Origin: Erythroxylum novogranatense
Taxonomy: Eukaryota; Streptophyta; Magnoliopsida; Malpighiales; Erythroxylaceae
Length of the DNA stretch: 64,000 nt
Assembly: GCA_029891385.1 (NCBI GenBank)
Contig: CM057229.1
Location: 4,589,001-4,653,000 of the forward strand
Direction: 5' to 3'
A program made the position numbers and the translations under genes. Below, piece after piece: positions 34,241 to 45,461 of the stretch (position 1 is its first letter; each line of letters begins with the position of its first letter). Under the pieces are notes generated by a model. It did no database searches, was not told where the DNA came from, and saw only the letters and a program-made list of their open reading frames with translations.

Positions 34241-35621
34241 ATTCAGGTTTCGAGGTTGCCGTGTTTAGTTCAGTTGAGAGCTCTTAATGTGCAGATAGAT
34301 TTGAGTCAGGATGGAGCTCTGATTGTGACTTTGAGGTCGAGGCCGATGTGCATGATCGGATTAGGAGCGTACAGGATCAGGATCCAGTGTTGATGAGATT
34401 GATTGACAGAGTCAGATCTGGATGGCTATCCGAGTTTGAGTTGAGAGATGGTACTTTGTGGATAGGTCAGAGGTTATGTGTTCCTGATGTAGTTGATCTG
34501 AGGCAAGAGATTTTGGAGGAGGCTCATTTGGCTGCTTATGCCATGCATCCTGGTGTCACCAAGATGTATTATACACATAAGTTGCATTTATGGTGGCCAG
34601 GTATGAAGAGGCATGTGGTGGACTTCGTTTCTCGGTGTTTGACGTGCCAGCAGGTTAAGGCTGAGCACCAGGCCCCAGTTGGGAGATTGCATTCGTTACC
34701 CATTCCGGAGTGGAAATGGGAGCGCATTACGATGGACTTTATTATGGGGTTGCCTGGGGCCTTGGCGGTGTGATGCTATCTCGGGTCATAGTGGATCGGT
34801 TGACTAAATCGGCTCACTTCTTGCCAAATGAGGAGAGCAATACCCTCGATCGGTTGGCTAGAAGTATGTAGCGTAGATAGTTCATTGCATGGGGTCCCGA
34901 GATCGATAGTGTCGATAGGGATCCGTGTTTACTTGAGGTTTTGGAGGAGTTTGCGATCGGCTATGGGGCGACATTGAACTTCAAAGACAGCGTTTCATCC
35001 TCGAACGGATGGGCGAGTGAGAGGATAATTGAGATTGTTGAAGATATGTTGAGAGCTGTGTATTGGAGTTCCGAGGTGCATGGGATCGATGTTGCCTCTG
35101 GTAGAGTTTGCTTATAATAATCGCACAGAGCAAACATTGGTATGGCACCGTATGAGGCGTTATATGGGAGACCGTGTAGATCCCCTCTTTACTGGGATGA
35201 AGAGGGTATGAGGATGTTAGAGGGCCCCGAGCTGATCCAAGACACTGTGGATAAGGTACAATTGATTCAGAGTCGCATCAAGGTGGCTCAGGATAGGCAG
35301 AAGAGTTATGTGGATCAGCATCGGAGAGAGATGGAGTATGCTGTAGGCGATAGAGTGTTCCTCAGAGTGTCTCCGTGGAGAGGAGTTCTCTAATTTGGCT
35401 GTAAAGGCAAGTTGAGTCCTCGGTATATCGGTCCGTATGAGATTACCGAGAGGATTGGACCGTTGGCCTATAGATTGGCCTTACCGAGTGAGATGTCGCA
35501 GCTACATGATGTGTTTCACGTGAGCATGCTTCGGAGATATCGTTCTGACCCGAATCATGTGATTCCGGCTCAGGAGATCGAGATAGCTAGTGATCTGAGT
35601 TATGTTGAGGAGCCGGTGTGA
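34241..35621 (+). pseudogene. Integrase of the gypsy element (heavily degraded)
   Basis: Inserts the DNA copy into the host genome. A one-base loss near 34333 shifts the frame. The HHCC zinc-binding domain is then readable (HPGVTKMYYTHKLHLWWPGM..CLTCQQVKAEH), followed by WERITMDFIMGLP with the first catalytic aspartate. Another frameshift lies near 34765. From about 34840 to 35140 several indels destroy the middle of the core, including the second catalytic aspartate region. The frame then recovers as MAPYEALYGRPCRSPLYWDE. A TAA at 35391 and a TGA at 35619 (both where arginine is expected) interrupt the C-terminal domain. Confidence 0.85.
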
Positions 35622-35780
35622 ATTATTGGATCGCGGGTCAAGCAGTTGAGATCCAGGGTGATTCCATTGGTGAAAGTCCTTTGGAAGAACCACTCTTCAG
35701 AGGAGGCGACTTGGGAGACTGAGGAGCACATGAGGAGGCAGTACCCTCATCTGTTTGATCAGTCAGGTAAGAAAATTTGA
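35622..35780 (+). pseudogene. Chromodomain-like C-terminus of the gypsy polyprotein
   Basis: VKVLWKNHSSEEATWETEEH followed by MRRQYPHLF matches the end of chromovirus polyproteins, where a chromodomain or variant is thought to steer integration to particular chromatin. The frame ends at TGA 35778-35780, close to the purine tract. Confidence 0.8.
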
Positions 35781-35796
35781 GGACGAAATTTTTATT

Positions 35797-35809
35797 AGGA
35801 GGGGAGAAT
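35797..35809 (+). promoter_or_regulatory. Polypurine tract of the gypsy element
   Basis: AGGAGGGGAGAAT directly before the 3' LTR, preceded by GAGGACGAAATTTTTATT, a module also found in the non-autonomous element. Confidence 0.9.
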
Positions 35810-38343
35810 TGTAACATCCCGTCACCGATGAGATGGGTACAATTCTTTGTATACGTATATTTGGCATGTGCATGCATTATAGAATTTTCTATAATTGGCA
35901 ATTATTATACTGGCATTCGTACGTACATACATGTATGACATACTTCTGATTTGATTTGGATAGTGTGGATTTGGAAATGATTAGGGCAAGTGTGATAATC
36001 AGGTTACATTAGGTTCGAGAATTGAATTTGAGTTAGAAATGAAAGTTAGGAAATTGGAGTATATGATTATGAGTTTTCTATTTTTGAGGATTTATAGGAA
36101 TTTTTCTAGAATTTTCGGAGCAATAGGCCCTGACCGGAAAATTGATCAATGACTGGTTAATTGGATTTTCGGTTTCGAAATTGATTATCCAATGGCACGG
36201 ATAGGTTAGAAATTTGATTTGAGGAATTAGGATTTAGCCATTGGAATTCGGGAGAAATTAGAATTAGAAACTGACTTGAGGTGGTTCGGATCGGACTTGT
36301 GGCAATTAAATTTGCCAAACATGTCTTAGTTTAAATCTTTTATTTAAAGCCTTAGCCTTTGAAATCTTGCTCCACGATGCTCCTCCATTTTGAAAGAAAT
36401 CATAGGTTTTCTCTTGATTCTTCTTCCTCTTTCCATCATCGTGGATCTTCCTCGTGGATTGGCTTCTTCTTCCACCTTTGATTGTTCCCTTTGGATTGGG
36501 TAAAGAAGAGTTGAAGATGGGTTTGAGTTTGGTGATTGTCGTGGGTGTCGTTGAGCTTTGATTTGGTGTGATCCTTGAAGATTTGAGGTTATTAATCAAG
36601 TAAGTTACTTATTTCTTGTCTTATATAGTTTGATTGGTTGATTTATAGAGTTATTTAGGTGATTTAGCATGAATATTTAAGGATTTGGCATTTAGGGTTT
36701 CCGATGGTTATTTTCGTTGATTTTAGGGTTGAAATTTTGGGAATAATGGTTGTTTGATGAAATAGAAGCTAAAGATTGGTTGTATGATGTGTATGGAATT
36801 ATTTAGGAGTGGTTTGTATGGAGAAAATCTGGATTTGGAGTTGTTATCAGCCGAAAAATTGGAAATTTCTGGGCGTGTCTGCGACCGCACGCCGCAGCGA
36901 ACGAAGAGCGCCGCAGTGAAGACGAAGGAAAAGGGGGAGCTCGCCGTGGCGAGGGAGCAGACGCCGCGGCGAGGAAGGCTGATTTCCGAAAGTGAAATTT
37001 TAGGTTTTAAGTTTTGGGGATTTAGGAATTGGACAATTCAATTAGTTATGGATTAAATTCAATTTGGAGATTATGAATTCGGAAATTAGAATTTGAGATC
37101 GGGAAAATTCAGATTTGTGTTGGAAATGTCATACCATGTATAGTACGTACATTATTCGATTCATATGCATCATTGAACATTGGAAATTGATACAATTAGT
37201 AATGTTATTTATATTTTGATTGTTATAACGGCTCAAGTGGATCACCGATCGTCTGACGTAGGCGAGACTTCCCAGCAGTAGCTTGGAAGTTCTGAGGTGA
37301 GTAACCTAGTTGGTTTCTCAACCTTTATGTGTTTATTTTATGCATTAATGCCATATGGAGTTGAGGACAGATTATATGTGTTTGTTTTGATTAATTTCGG
37401 ACCACAGGTGTTCGAAATATTTGAGATGTGCTATAGAAGTGTAAAGTGTGCATTAATTGTTAATAAGTGGTTTCAAATGTAAATTGGATAGTGATATTAG
37501 GTTGTGGCACGATTTGGGAGATTTGTAACATGTGCATTCATGCCATTATGCATGATCAGATAATTGACAGTTGTGACCGGTGTAGCCACTGTATATGAGA
37601 GCTTTAAGCTCAACGCACAGGGCTTTATGCCCAACGATTTTTAGAGCTTTATACTCAACGTATTAGGGCTTTTGAGCCCAATGTTTTCAGAGCCAATGGC
37701 TCAATGTATATGAGTTCAGGCGCACGGTCACAACAACGAAAGAAAATGAAAGAGTCACATGCACATTGCATATATGAATGTTTACATGTGAATTGTGTGA
37801 AAGGCATATCACCTTATAAATGTGAAATTGACTGCATGTGATTTCTTGTTTGTGATATTGTACGATACTGTGTGATTGTCTGGATATGCATGAGTTGGGT
37901 GGACCATCGATGATAGTTTCTCACTGAGTTCGCAAACTCACCCAACATTGCATTTATTTTTCGTGACGGTGATAGTTTGACTCTAGCTCAAATCAGTGAG
38001 ACTTTTCTATTTGTTGTGTTGCGTGAGAGGAGCATGACCCATGTGTCGGTCGGTGGGGATCTTTTGGGATATTTTGGGGATGACATAGTTAGGAGTTACG
38101 TTAGTTCTTTTGAGACTTGTACAGTTGTAAATATGACTGATGATGTATTGATGGTTTTATGAAATGAATGAAAAGGGATCTTTTGGTTTTAAAAATTTAG
38201 TGAACGTGATATTACTGCTTAATTATATTGATGCCATGAGGTTTATAGAAATGATAGATTGGTAGTGCACGCTCGTCGTAGGTTATGCATCGGTACGACC
38301 TACGGGCGCCTCGGTGTATACTCTACGGTGAGGGGGCGCTACA
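35810..38343 (+). repeat. 3' LTR of the gypsy element (2534 bp)
   Basis: Starts TGTAACATCCCG, ends AGGGGGCGCTACA. Donor-like GTAAGT at 36600-36605; GC-rich block shortened to about 100 bp (36873-36980); hairpin cluster at 37599-37700. Confidence 0.93.
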
Positions 38344-38348
38344 CGGTG
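38344..38348. repeat. Target site duplication of gypsy element, right (CGGTG)
   Basis: Exact match to 28456-28460. Removing the element and one copy restores the transposase frame across the junction (PPAFFDVMV). Confidence 0.95.
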
Positions 38349-40526
38349 GGTATATCATTTCAAGCTTGCATAAGATTAAAGTAATCTCATGACACATATT
38401 CTGTACCTGATCCTTATTCAGACTTCGTCTACAAATTCGGCGAAAGAAGTCCCCCAACTCTATTAAAACACCTGTCACATCTTTGTTCAAGATAGAATGC
38501 ATTCCTAATCGTAGAATGCTTTGTAACAATATATGACAATCATGAGACTTAAGTCCAGTAATCTTCCTTTCATCAACATTAACACATCTAGATATATTCG
38601 ATGTATAACCATCTGGAAACTTCACCTGCTTTACAAACGCACAAAATTTCTTCTTCTCATCGGTACTCATTGTGTAGCATGCTGGAGGTTTTCCAACAAT
38701 AGTTCCATCAGCTGCTCTTATCAAGTGTAATTCTTTTCGAATATTCATATCTTCCAAATCAAGCCGAGCCTTGATTGTATCTTTAGTTTTACCTTCAACA
38801 TTCATCAAAGTTCCAAGGATATTGTCACAGATATTCTTTTCTATATGCATGACATCAAGGTTATGCCTTAATCTTAACTGATGCTAGTATGGTAGTTCAA
38901 AAAGAATACTTTTTTATTCCAATTAAACTCTCCTTCCAATCTCCTTCTCCTCTTATTGCTGGGGTGCTTACCATAACATATATTCTGTACATGACTTAAT
39001 TGTTCCACCATATCATCTCCACTAATGAAGTTAGGTATATGTTGACGATCACTCTTGCCATCAAACTTCTTGCTTTTTCTCCATGGATGATTATAAGGAA
39101 GAAAACGACGATGGCCTAAGTATCCAATCTTACTTCTTAACTTACAAGAAGGAGTGTCCTTGTTACAAACAGGACATGCCATGTAGCCTTTTGTGCTCTA
39201 GCCAGAAACAGTACCATAAGCTGGAAAGTCATTAATAGTCCACATTAAAGCTGCATGCAATCGAAAATTCTCTTCTTTTGCAACATCAAATACATCAAAA
39301 CCATCCTCCCATAACTTCTTTAACTCATCTATTAGTGGTCTCATATAGACGTCAATGTCTCTACTGACCGCTTTCGGACTTGGAATAACCAACGATAGCA
39401 TAAAGAATGACTCATCCATACACATCCAAGGGGGTAAATTGTATGCTAAGAGAACAACAGGCCACACGCTATATGAAACTGAAAAATTACCATATGGATT
39501 GAATCCATCAGTTGCTAACCCTAGTCTCACATTACGTGGTTCTCTGGCAAACTCAGGATATAGCTCATCAAAGCTCTTCCAAGCTTCTCCATCCGAAGGA
39601 TGAACCATGTTATCACTGTCACCTTTAGCCCTATCATTATGCCACGTCATTTCTTTAGCGGTCTTACTTGACATGAATAATCGTTGAAATCTAGACTGCA
39701 ATGGAAAGTACCGCAATACTTTATGTGGTATCTTCTTACCCCTGCCATCATTAATTCGCCATCTTGATGTTCCACACTGGGGACAACTTTCCAAGTCCTC
39801 ATACTCTTTCCAATATAGGCAACAATCGTACTTACATGCATGTATCGACACATAACCCAAGCCTAGGATTCGTAAGAATTGATTTGCTTCATAATAGGAC
39901 TTCGACAAAGATTTACCATTCGGTAATACGTCCTTCAACAGAGCAAGTAACATGTCAACTGACTTATTGCTCCACTTGTTGTACACTTTCAAATGAAACA
40001 ACTTCATTAGAAAAGACAACTTTGAATAATTCGTACATCCCGGGTACAACTCTTCAGTAGCTTTACTCAACAATTCATGAAAGCCACCCATAGTAAAATG
40101 TTCAATGCCTGTAGGACCACTCCTTCCACCTTTATTAATTGGATGGTCATTTACGAAAGTACCCACATCATCAAACAAAGCTTGCATCCCATCATCCTCC
40201 TCGTCGCTATCACCTTCATTAATATCAATGCCCGTCCCATCTATGTCAACATTTGCAGTGTCAAGCCTTTCTTCCCTAGGCATAAATCTATATCCTGGCA
40301 CTTCACCGTGTAAAACCCAGCGGGTGTATGATTGGTCCATACCGAATTGCAACAAATGTTCAAACACAATTTTCTGAGATCTCTTATAACAATTCATACA
40401 ACGTGCACAAGGGCATGCAATGTCACACTCTTTGCCCTTTTCTCCAGCGACAAAATTCATAAACATCCTTACTCCATCAATGTATTCACGAGAAACCCTA
40501 ACACTGTTCATCCAACTCTTGTCCAT
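38344..40526 (-). pseudogene. CACTA transposase, 5' part (transposase-associated domain, Tnp2, start of DUF4218)
   Basis: Tnp2-type transposase catalyses excision and insertion of the CACTA element through its ends. Reading leftward from ATG at 40526: residues 1-75 form the transposase-associated zinc domain (MDKSWM..ISREY-like start, CPCARCMNC); then an acidic linker; then the Tnp2 core with CPQCGTSRW, GLATDGFNPYG, LLAYNLPPWMCM and IDVYMRPLIDEL; then MACPVCNKDT. DUF4218 begins around CPDGYTSNISR-like sequence and runs to EMIYPP at the gypsy insertion. Lesions: TAG at 39198-39200 where tryptophan is expected (VSG-stop-STKGYMACP), a one-base shift and another TAG for tryptophan near 38886 just before RHNLDVMHIEKN. 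The start was chosen at MDKSW, the usual beginning of this domain; an upstream ATG at 40547 adds seven residues. Confidence 0.88.
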
Positions 40527-40547
40527 AGAGCAACAAATACCTATCAA

Positions 40548-41551
40548 TTCAATCTAAGAATGAAAACATTATGTTATGTTAGTAAACGAAGGACCGGTAG
40601 AAAGGTATGAGGTTGAGAAATGCACAAATAATGTTTGAGGGTTGACAAGCCCCTGCTTATGATTATCTAAAACTGTGAAGAAAAGTTGTAGAATTTGCCA
40701 CTGGATAAGGAATCACTACAACTTACACATATACCAGATTAGTGCTCTGAAAAGCTCATTGACATCTATGACAGCAAGAAGGTGCTATTTGACAACGATT
40801 CTCACCGACAACAAGCAGCAGTAGCTACTTTTGAGGTTGAGGAGAACCGCATTGGAGTGAAAGAGAAGCATGGATGCTGTATATAAAGAAATGCAGCAAA
40901 GCCATGGACATTGACTGCAGTAGCTACTTTTGAGTTTTCTAATCCGTATACAATCTCCATAGCTACTTTGGAGGTTTTTGATCCATATCACTCAAAGCTT
41001 AGTAATGTGATAGACAACCTAAAAAATTGTCATCATCTTTTATCTTCAAAAAACAAAAGGATTGATGATTTGCTATAATAGCAGTAACAACATACTAGCT
41101 TATGTTTTTTGAAAAAAATAGGCACTGACAACAATAGGCCTATGTGTTTTTGGGTTCCAAGTGTTTCAGTTTTAGATGAGAAGGGTCCTAATAACACTCT
41201 TCCTATATTTTCATCAAAATCTCCTTATGAATCTCTTTTAGCTTCTCCATTACTAACTTTAGTTTTCTGTTAACTTACAAGCCTTACTCAAGGAAGTATA
41301 TGTTCTTGAGTCAATTAACATTATTTTCTTTCAATATGGCAACACCTAAACATATGGTAAAGTATATACCAAAAAAACATATGGTAAAGCAACATAAATA
41401 CCTCTTGATATCAAGCCCTTTGGAAATGACACGACAAGTGCAGGATTTGTTGAACTTTTACTCAAAAATACCTGAAATGTAACATTAACATTTACATCAA
41501 CAAGGCCAGCTACATTAACATTTACATCAACAAGTACAACTATATTAACAT
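40548..41551. other. CACTA 5' region, no gene recognised
   Basis: AT-rich. A GTAGCTACTTTTGAG-type string recurs at about 40811, 40919 and 40960. Small ORFs show nothing recognisable. Confidence 0.4.
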
Positions 41552-41599
41552 AAGGGTTATGAAGTGCTCTACATGGTTGATGCTATTGATGAGTATGCA
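41552..41599 (+). pseudogene. Captured HSP90 fragment, copy 2
   Basis: The frame starting at 41552 encodes KGYEVLYMVDAIDEYA, the same HSP90 middle-domain block as at 26759-26827 but extending one residue further (the alanine expected in HSP90) and starting eight codons later. The DNA of the overlap is nearly identical to copy 1 (one synonymous difference, GTC versus GTG). Flanks are unrelated. Both fragments lie on the strand opposite to the transposase and bracket it. Confidence 0.75.
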
Positions 41600-42529
41600 A
41601 TATTAATCCTAAGCAATAGCATCATCTTGTAAGAGGACATTGACAAGCCCCAACTTCTTTTATAGCAAAATAATAGCAAACCAAAAAGCCTGAATTGAAT
41701 TATTTATAGGTAGGTATCTCGATAACTCAAATTAGCTTTTAAAAGATTGGTTTATAAATTATGGAAAGAGAGAGACTTGCAACTTCATCAACGTAAAATG
41801 ATATGTCAGGACCAGCTGTTAAGAGAAACTATGAACCAACTCAAGGAGCACAAATCAATCTAACAATTGTGAAAAATTCTAAATCCACTATCTAGAAGAA
41901 GGAAGGAACCATCTGGGTAGAAGTTCCTCCAACTCGTCCCTTAAGAAATCTAATACAAATGATAAATACAAATTGGAAGCTAAGCAATCTATTGCATCTT
42001 AATCAAATGTAAGGTTTTCAAACTTTGAATTTCCATATGATGTTTTCATTCATATATCAGAAAAAGTTATTGGTGGTGTTAAAAGGAATATCTAGTAGCA
42101 TTTGAAAGCAAGAAAATAAAGCAGAACATATATATCATGTCCATAAGAAGGAAATAGTTATAACAGTACACAATTTAAGGTTATGACATGAAAAACTATT
42201 GTGGCTGATGTTTATAGTTCCAACATATAATATAACAAAACTTTTTCAGATAACTGGTCTTTTGATAATAAAATCTATGATTAATGAAGGTAATGGAGTC
42301 TGCTAACTAAACCTTCAACAATTAAAAATATAGTAAATCTATGGTATAGATTCTATAGGAACTATATCACTAATCCTATAACCTTAGTTAATCAATTAAA
42401 AAAAACAAGAATCAATAAAAGATAATTATGTCGGCATTTGGCTATGCAAGCGTATGTTGGTACTCAATGTATAATTGAGGAGTGCATCATTGCTTTATAT
42501 GTATCATATAAAAAAGTGTATCATTGCTT

Positions 42530-42570
<41 letters not shown>

Positions 42571-44028
42571 ATGCAAGTCCCTATTGTATATACATATATA
42601 TATAAAGATGCAAGTCCCTATTGTACACTTCAGAAGCATAAGGACATTGCAACTTAAAGAACTAAATAGTTGAAAAGGAAGCAAATGATAAAACTGGTTT
42701 ATTTATCTAAAAGACAATTTCTCTTTTTACATTTTGCTGGGATACTATCTCATTTTGTGAGATCCTTTAGTAAAATTATTCTAACTGCGTGTAAGAACAG
42801 TTGAAACAGTTGAAAGGTTGTTTTCTGTTCTACAGAAGGAACTATGGATGATTAATGACTTGATATCATTGCTAATGCTAAAGAGGAAGTGAACTTCTCT
42901 CTTTCAGCTATCCTAGTATATGTAGGTGGATTAAACACGGTTCTTGTCATCATTGCAAGCATATTTGATTCTAGTCCATTAAATGTTGAATTACATGTTG
43001 AATTATTTAAGAACCAAACAAACCAGATTCTGTCAAGTTTTCTCCATTATAAACAAGCTAGTGTCACCCACAATCACGGCAGGCTTTTATACCTCTTTTT
43101 CTTCTTCTAGCATTTAATAAGTATCATCCTAAAGTAATGCTTTACATTTCATTTATGTCTAACCAAGGAGAGATTAATATATTCATCATTATATAGTCAT
43201 CTATATTTAATCAGAAAATTTAATCATTAAAGATGCCACCAACAAATATGAAATCCAAAATAAAACAAATGCAGCAAATGATACTTATCTTTAGATATTG
43301 CTACACTTCAAACGACACCACAGATGAGTGAACTTTTGAACCCGTATGAATAGCAACCTGAAATGATAAAAAGATTTGAACTGTTAAAGTTCTTAATTCA
43401 AATCGTAAGCCATATGATTACAAATATATTGTCATAACCATCGACACATATTATAAGCCTACAACGAACCAAAAAACCTTTTTGTAAACATTCGAGCATA
43501 TGTACATAGGATTAAAGAATCTTCTAGATGCTTGTTTATACAAGTACTATCCATATTGTACTTCAATATGGCTATCCATAGCTTCTTAATTTCTCAAATT
43601 GCTTTCCTTCTTTACTCATTAAAAGCTCTAATGTAAAGTTCTTGCTAAAAGCTATAATGTAAAGCTCTTCTCCTTATATGCCTTCTAATCTGTAATCTCA
43701 ACATTAAAGTCCTTAAAAGTGTGCCTTTAAGACCTATAATATCCCACATAGGATAATCTCAAAAATGTGGGTGATACTTCTTTATTAGTGTGTGTATGAC
43801 AAATCTGGGAAATAATCATGTATAGGCATTCTATTTTGGTTTTTATGATACTGCAACTTCAACAATGAGGAAAAATGGTTCAGGAACTCAAAACAATGTG
43901 TGTGATACGGGGAGCTTTCCACTTCTACCTGTGAAATTTGGTAAGGGTCAATGATTTCAATGGTAAGTGATTGGGAACTATCTCTACAAGTCAGTGATTT
44001 CAGATATTTTGGTGTCTCTGCATTTTAG
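41600..44028. other. CACTA 5' region, AT-rich, unassigned
   Basis: About 2.4 kb without a recognisable gene. A frame at 42859-43110 (FSLSAILVYVGGLNTVLVII) could be part of an old captured exon, but I cannot assign it. The stretch also contains the AT dinucleotide repeat and the short direct repeat listed separately. Confidence 0.4.
42531..42625. repeat. AT microsatellite and duplicated 21 bp unit
   Basis: A (TA)n tract spans about 42533-42566, followed by AAGATGCAAGTCCCTATTGT at about 42568 and again at about 42604, with ATATATATA between. Replication slippage is the likely cause. Confidence 0.85.
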
Positions 44029-44184
44029 GACTGTGGTGAGGAGATTATGGGTGTCTCTGCAAAAGTTTTGCAGAGAATGAAATTTGAAAAGCAAGATGAT
44101 GAGAGCTTTTAAAAAATTATTCGTCAAGTCTTGTTTGCTAGATATATCTTTAAGTTGAAAGTAAAAGAAGAGGCATTCAGGAAG
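44029..44184 (+). pseudogene. Captured RPA70 (replication protein A large subunit) fragment
   Basis: The frame at 44029 reads DCGEEIMGVSAKVLQRMKF then EKQDDESF, a TAA, and KIIRQVLFARYIFKLKVKEE. The blocks GEEIMGVSAK, QDDE-F, II-VLF and FKLKVKEE match the C-terminal DNA-binding domain of plant RPA70, the single-strand DNA-binding protein. The match begins right after a TTTTAG acceptor-like sequence, so an exon start was probably captured. One in-frame stop and short length make it non-functional. Plant Helitrons also carry RPA70-like genes, so a Helitron source is possible, but a host gene is the simpler reading. A protein search would confirm. Confidence 0.72.
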
Positions 44185-44699
44185 CTATACTAATAGAGAT
44201 TAACAGCTTTACAAATTGTCCTAATATAATCAATGCACAAGGCCAATTTTTGGCAGGAAGCTATGCTAATAGGGTATCTTCAGCAGCTATTATGGGTGGT
44301 GCTAAACTTCACCAAACAGTACCATCACTAATATGGGAACTAAGACAAATAAACTATACCTAACTCACACAATATGATAACTACATCTGACTGCCACAAT
44401 GTGATAAGTACAGACCCTTTATCCAACGAAATTTTTTTTCCTTTCCTACACGTGTGTTAACATATAAACTCCAGTTATCTCATAAAAATCTAAAGGATGC
44501 AATTGGTACAGGACTAACCAGCAATGGCGAGATGATGCACTTCTCCACAGCAAGTACTACACCTTTTGTTATGTTCAAGCCAATGGTAATTCAACCCAAC
44601 TATAATTAATTCAAAGCATATTTTATTAACAAACACAGACATTAGGTGACTACTCAACAAGCATAAAAACAACAAAAAGAAGATGAACTGGAAATACTC

Positions 44700-44895
44700 A
44701 TTCGACACCCATCACCCAATTGAAATACCCAGATGAAAAACTTTCCCCCACCCATTCGACACCCATTGAAATACCCGGATGAAAAAATTCCCCCACTCAT
44801 TCGACACCCATCACCCAATTGAAATACGCAAATGAAAAAAATTCTCCCCCACTCATTCGACACCCATCACCCATCACCCATCACCCATCACCCAG
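44700..44895. repeat. Minisatellite in CACTA subterminal region
   Basis: About three copies of a 50-60 bp unit: ATTCGACACCCATCACCCA, then ATTGAAATACCC, then a GATGAAAAA run and CCCCCAC. It ends in four to five copies of the octamer CATCACCC (about 44862-44894). Confidence 0.85.
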
Positions 44896-44899
44896 TCAA

Positions 44900-45240
44900 A
44901 AAAATGCAAAATACTTACCTAGAATCAAACACTTGTGTAGGATGCTGGAATCACGAACTTGATTCGAGCATCACGTAGTTGAAGATTTTGGAGGCTTGAA
45001 CGTCAGAGGTTTCGAAGGCTCAAAGATGTTTCAACGTTGAAGAAGGAAAGTTGTTTCGGAAGATAATGAAGGATAACTTGCTTCGGAGGCTTGAACGTGA
45101 GAGGGTAGAGTCGTCTTCAACAAGAACAACAGAGGATCAGCTATACCATTCTACCAAACAAGCTGTTAGTATGGAACGCGGGAGATTGACGAAGATGAGA
45201 GAGGGAGGCTTCCGTTTTCGTTTGGAAAATTGGTGGGAGG
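44900..45240. other. CACTA 5' untranslated or promoter-side region
   Basis: Contains GGCTTGAACGT twice (about 44991 and 45088). A 132-codon plus-strand frame from 45051 runs into the subterminal motifs and is not supported as a gene. Confidence 0.4.
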
Positions 45241-45270
45241 GAAAATTAATTACGTGGACCAGGCCTTTCC

Positions 45271-45441
45271 CGACGTCTATTTCTCCAAAACGACGTTTAT
45301 TCTATTTTGGGACATCTTTCTACCAAAACGACGTTAAAAACTTCCTTTATCCCCGACGTCTTAATACAATGTCGCAGAATATTCCATCTTTTCTTGACGT
45401 TTTTCCAAACATCATGAAAGCCTCAGACAATTCACGACGTC
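45271..45441. repeat. Subterminal GACGT motifs of the CACTA element
   Basis: Six GACGT motifs (five of them CGACGT, one TGACGT) lie within 171 bp of each other near the terminus (for example CCGACGTCTA, AACGACGTTTA, AACGACGTTAA, CACGACGTCTA). Clustered short motifs of this kind are the binding sites of the accessory protein in known CACTA elements; the protein itself is not seen here. Confidence 0.75.
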
Positions 45442-45461
45442 TACTTTAAAAATGAAGCTAA

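Larger units (their letters stand above)
28461..38343 (+). mobile_element. Complete Ty3/gypsy chromovirus-type (Tekay/Del-like) retrotransposon
   Basis: This 9883 bp element has two long LTRs, a tRNA-Met primer site, gag, protease, reverse transcriptase, RNase H, integrase with a C-terminal chromodomain-like segment, and a purine tract, in the order of Ty3/gypsy chromoviruses. Lineage is inferred from the pol sequence, the LTR length and the chromodomain-like end. It is inserted in the CACTA transposase gene in the opposite orientation. LTR copies differ at about six sites in the first 150 bp but are nearly identical over the next several hundred, so insertion is fairly recent. The coding region carries at least nine in-frame stops and at least two frameshifts, so it cannot make its own proteins. 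Confidence 0.93.

Noticed and set aside
40711..40725. CACTACAACTTACAC as an internal CACTA end
   Set aside because: Matches only nine bases and lies inside the element without paired terminus or duplication.
42859..43110. A hydrophobic frame (FSLSAILVYVGGLNTVLVII) as a membrane protein gene
   Set aside because: Only about 80 codons, no promoter or splice context, no recognised family; kept only as a possible captured scrap.
45051..45449. A 132-codon plus-strand ORF at the CACTA right end
   Set aside because: It runs through the subterminal GACGT motifs and has no recognisable domain.
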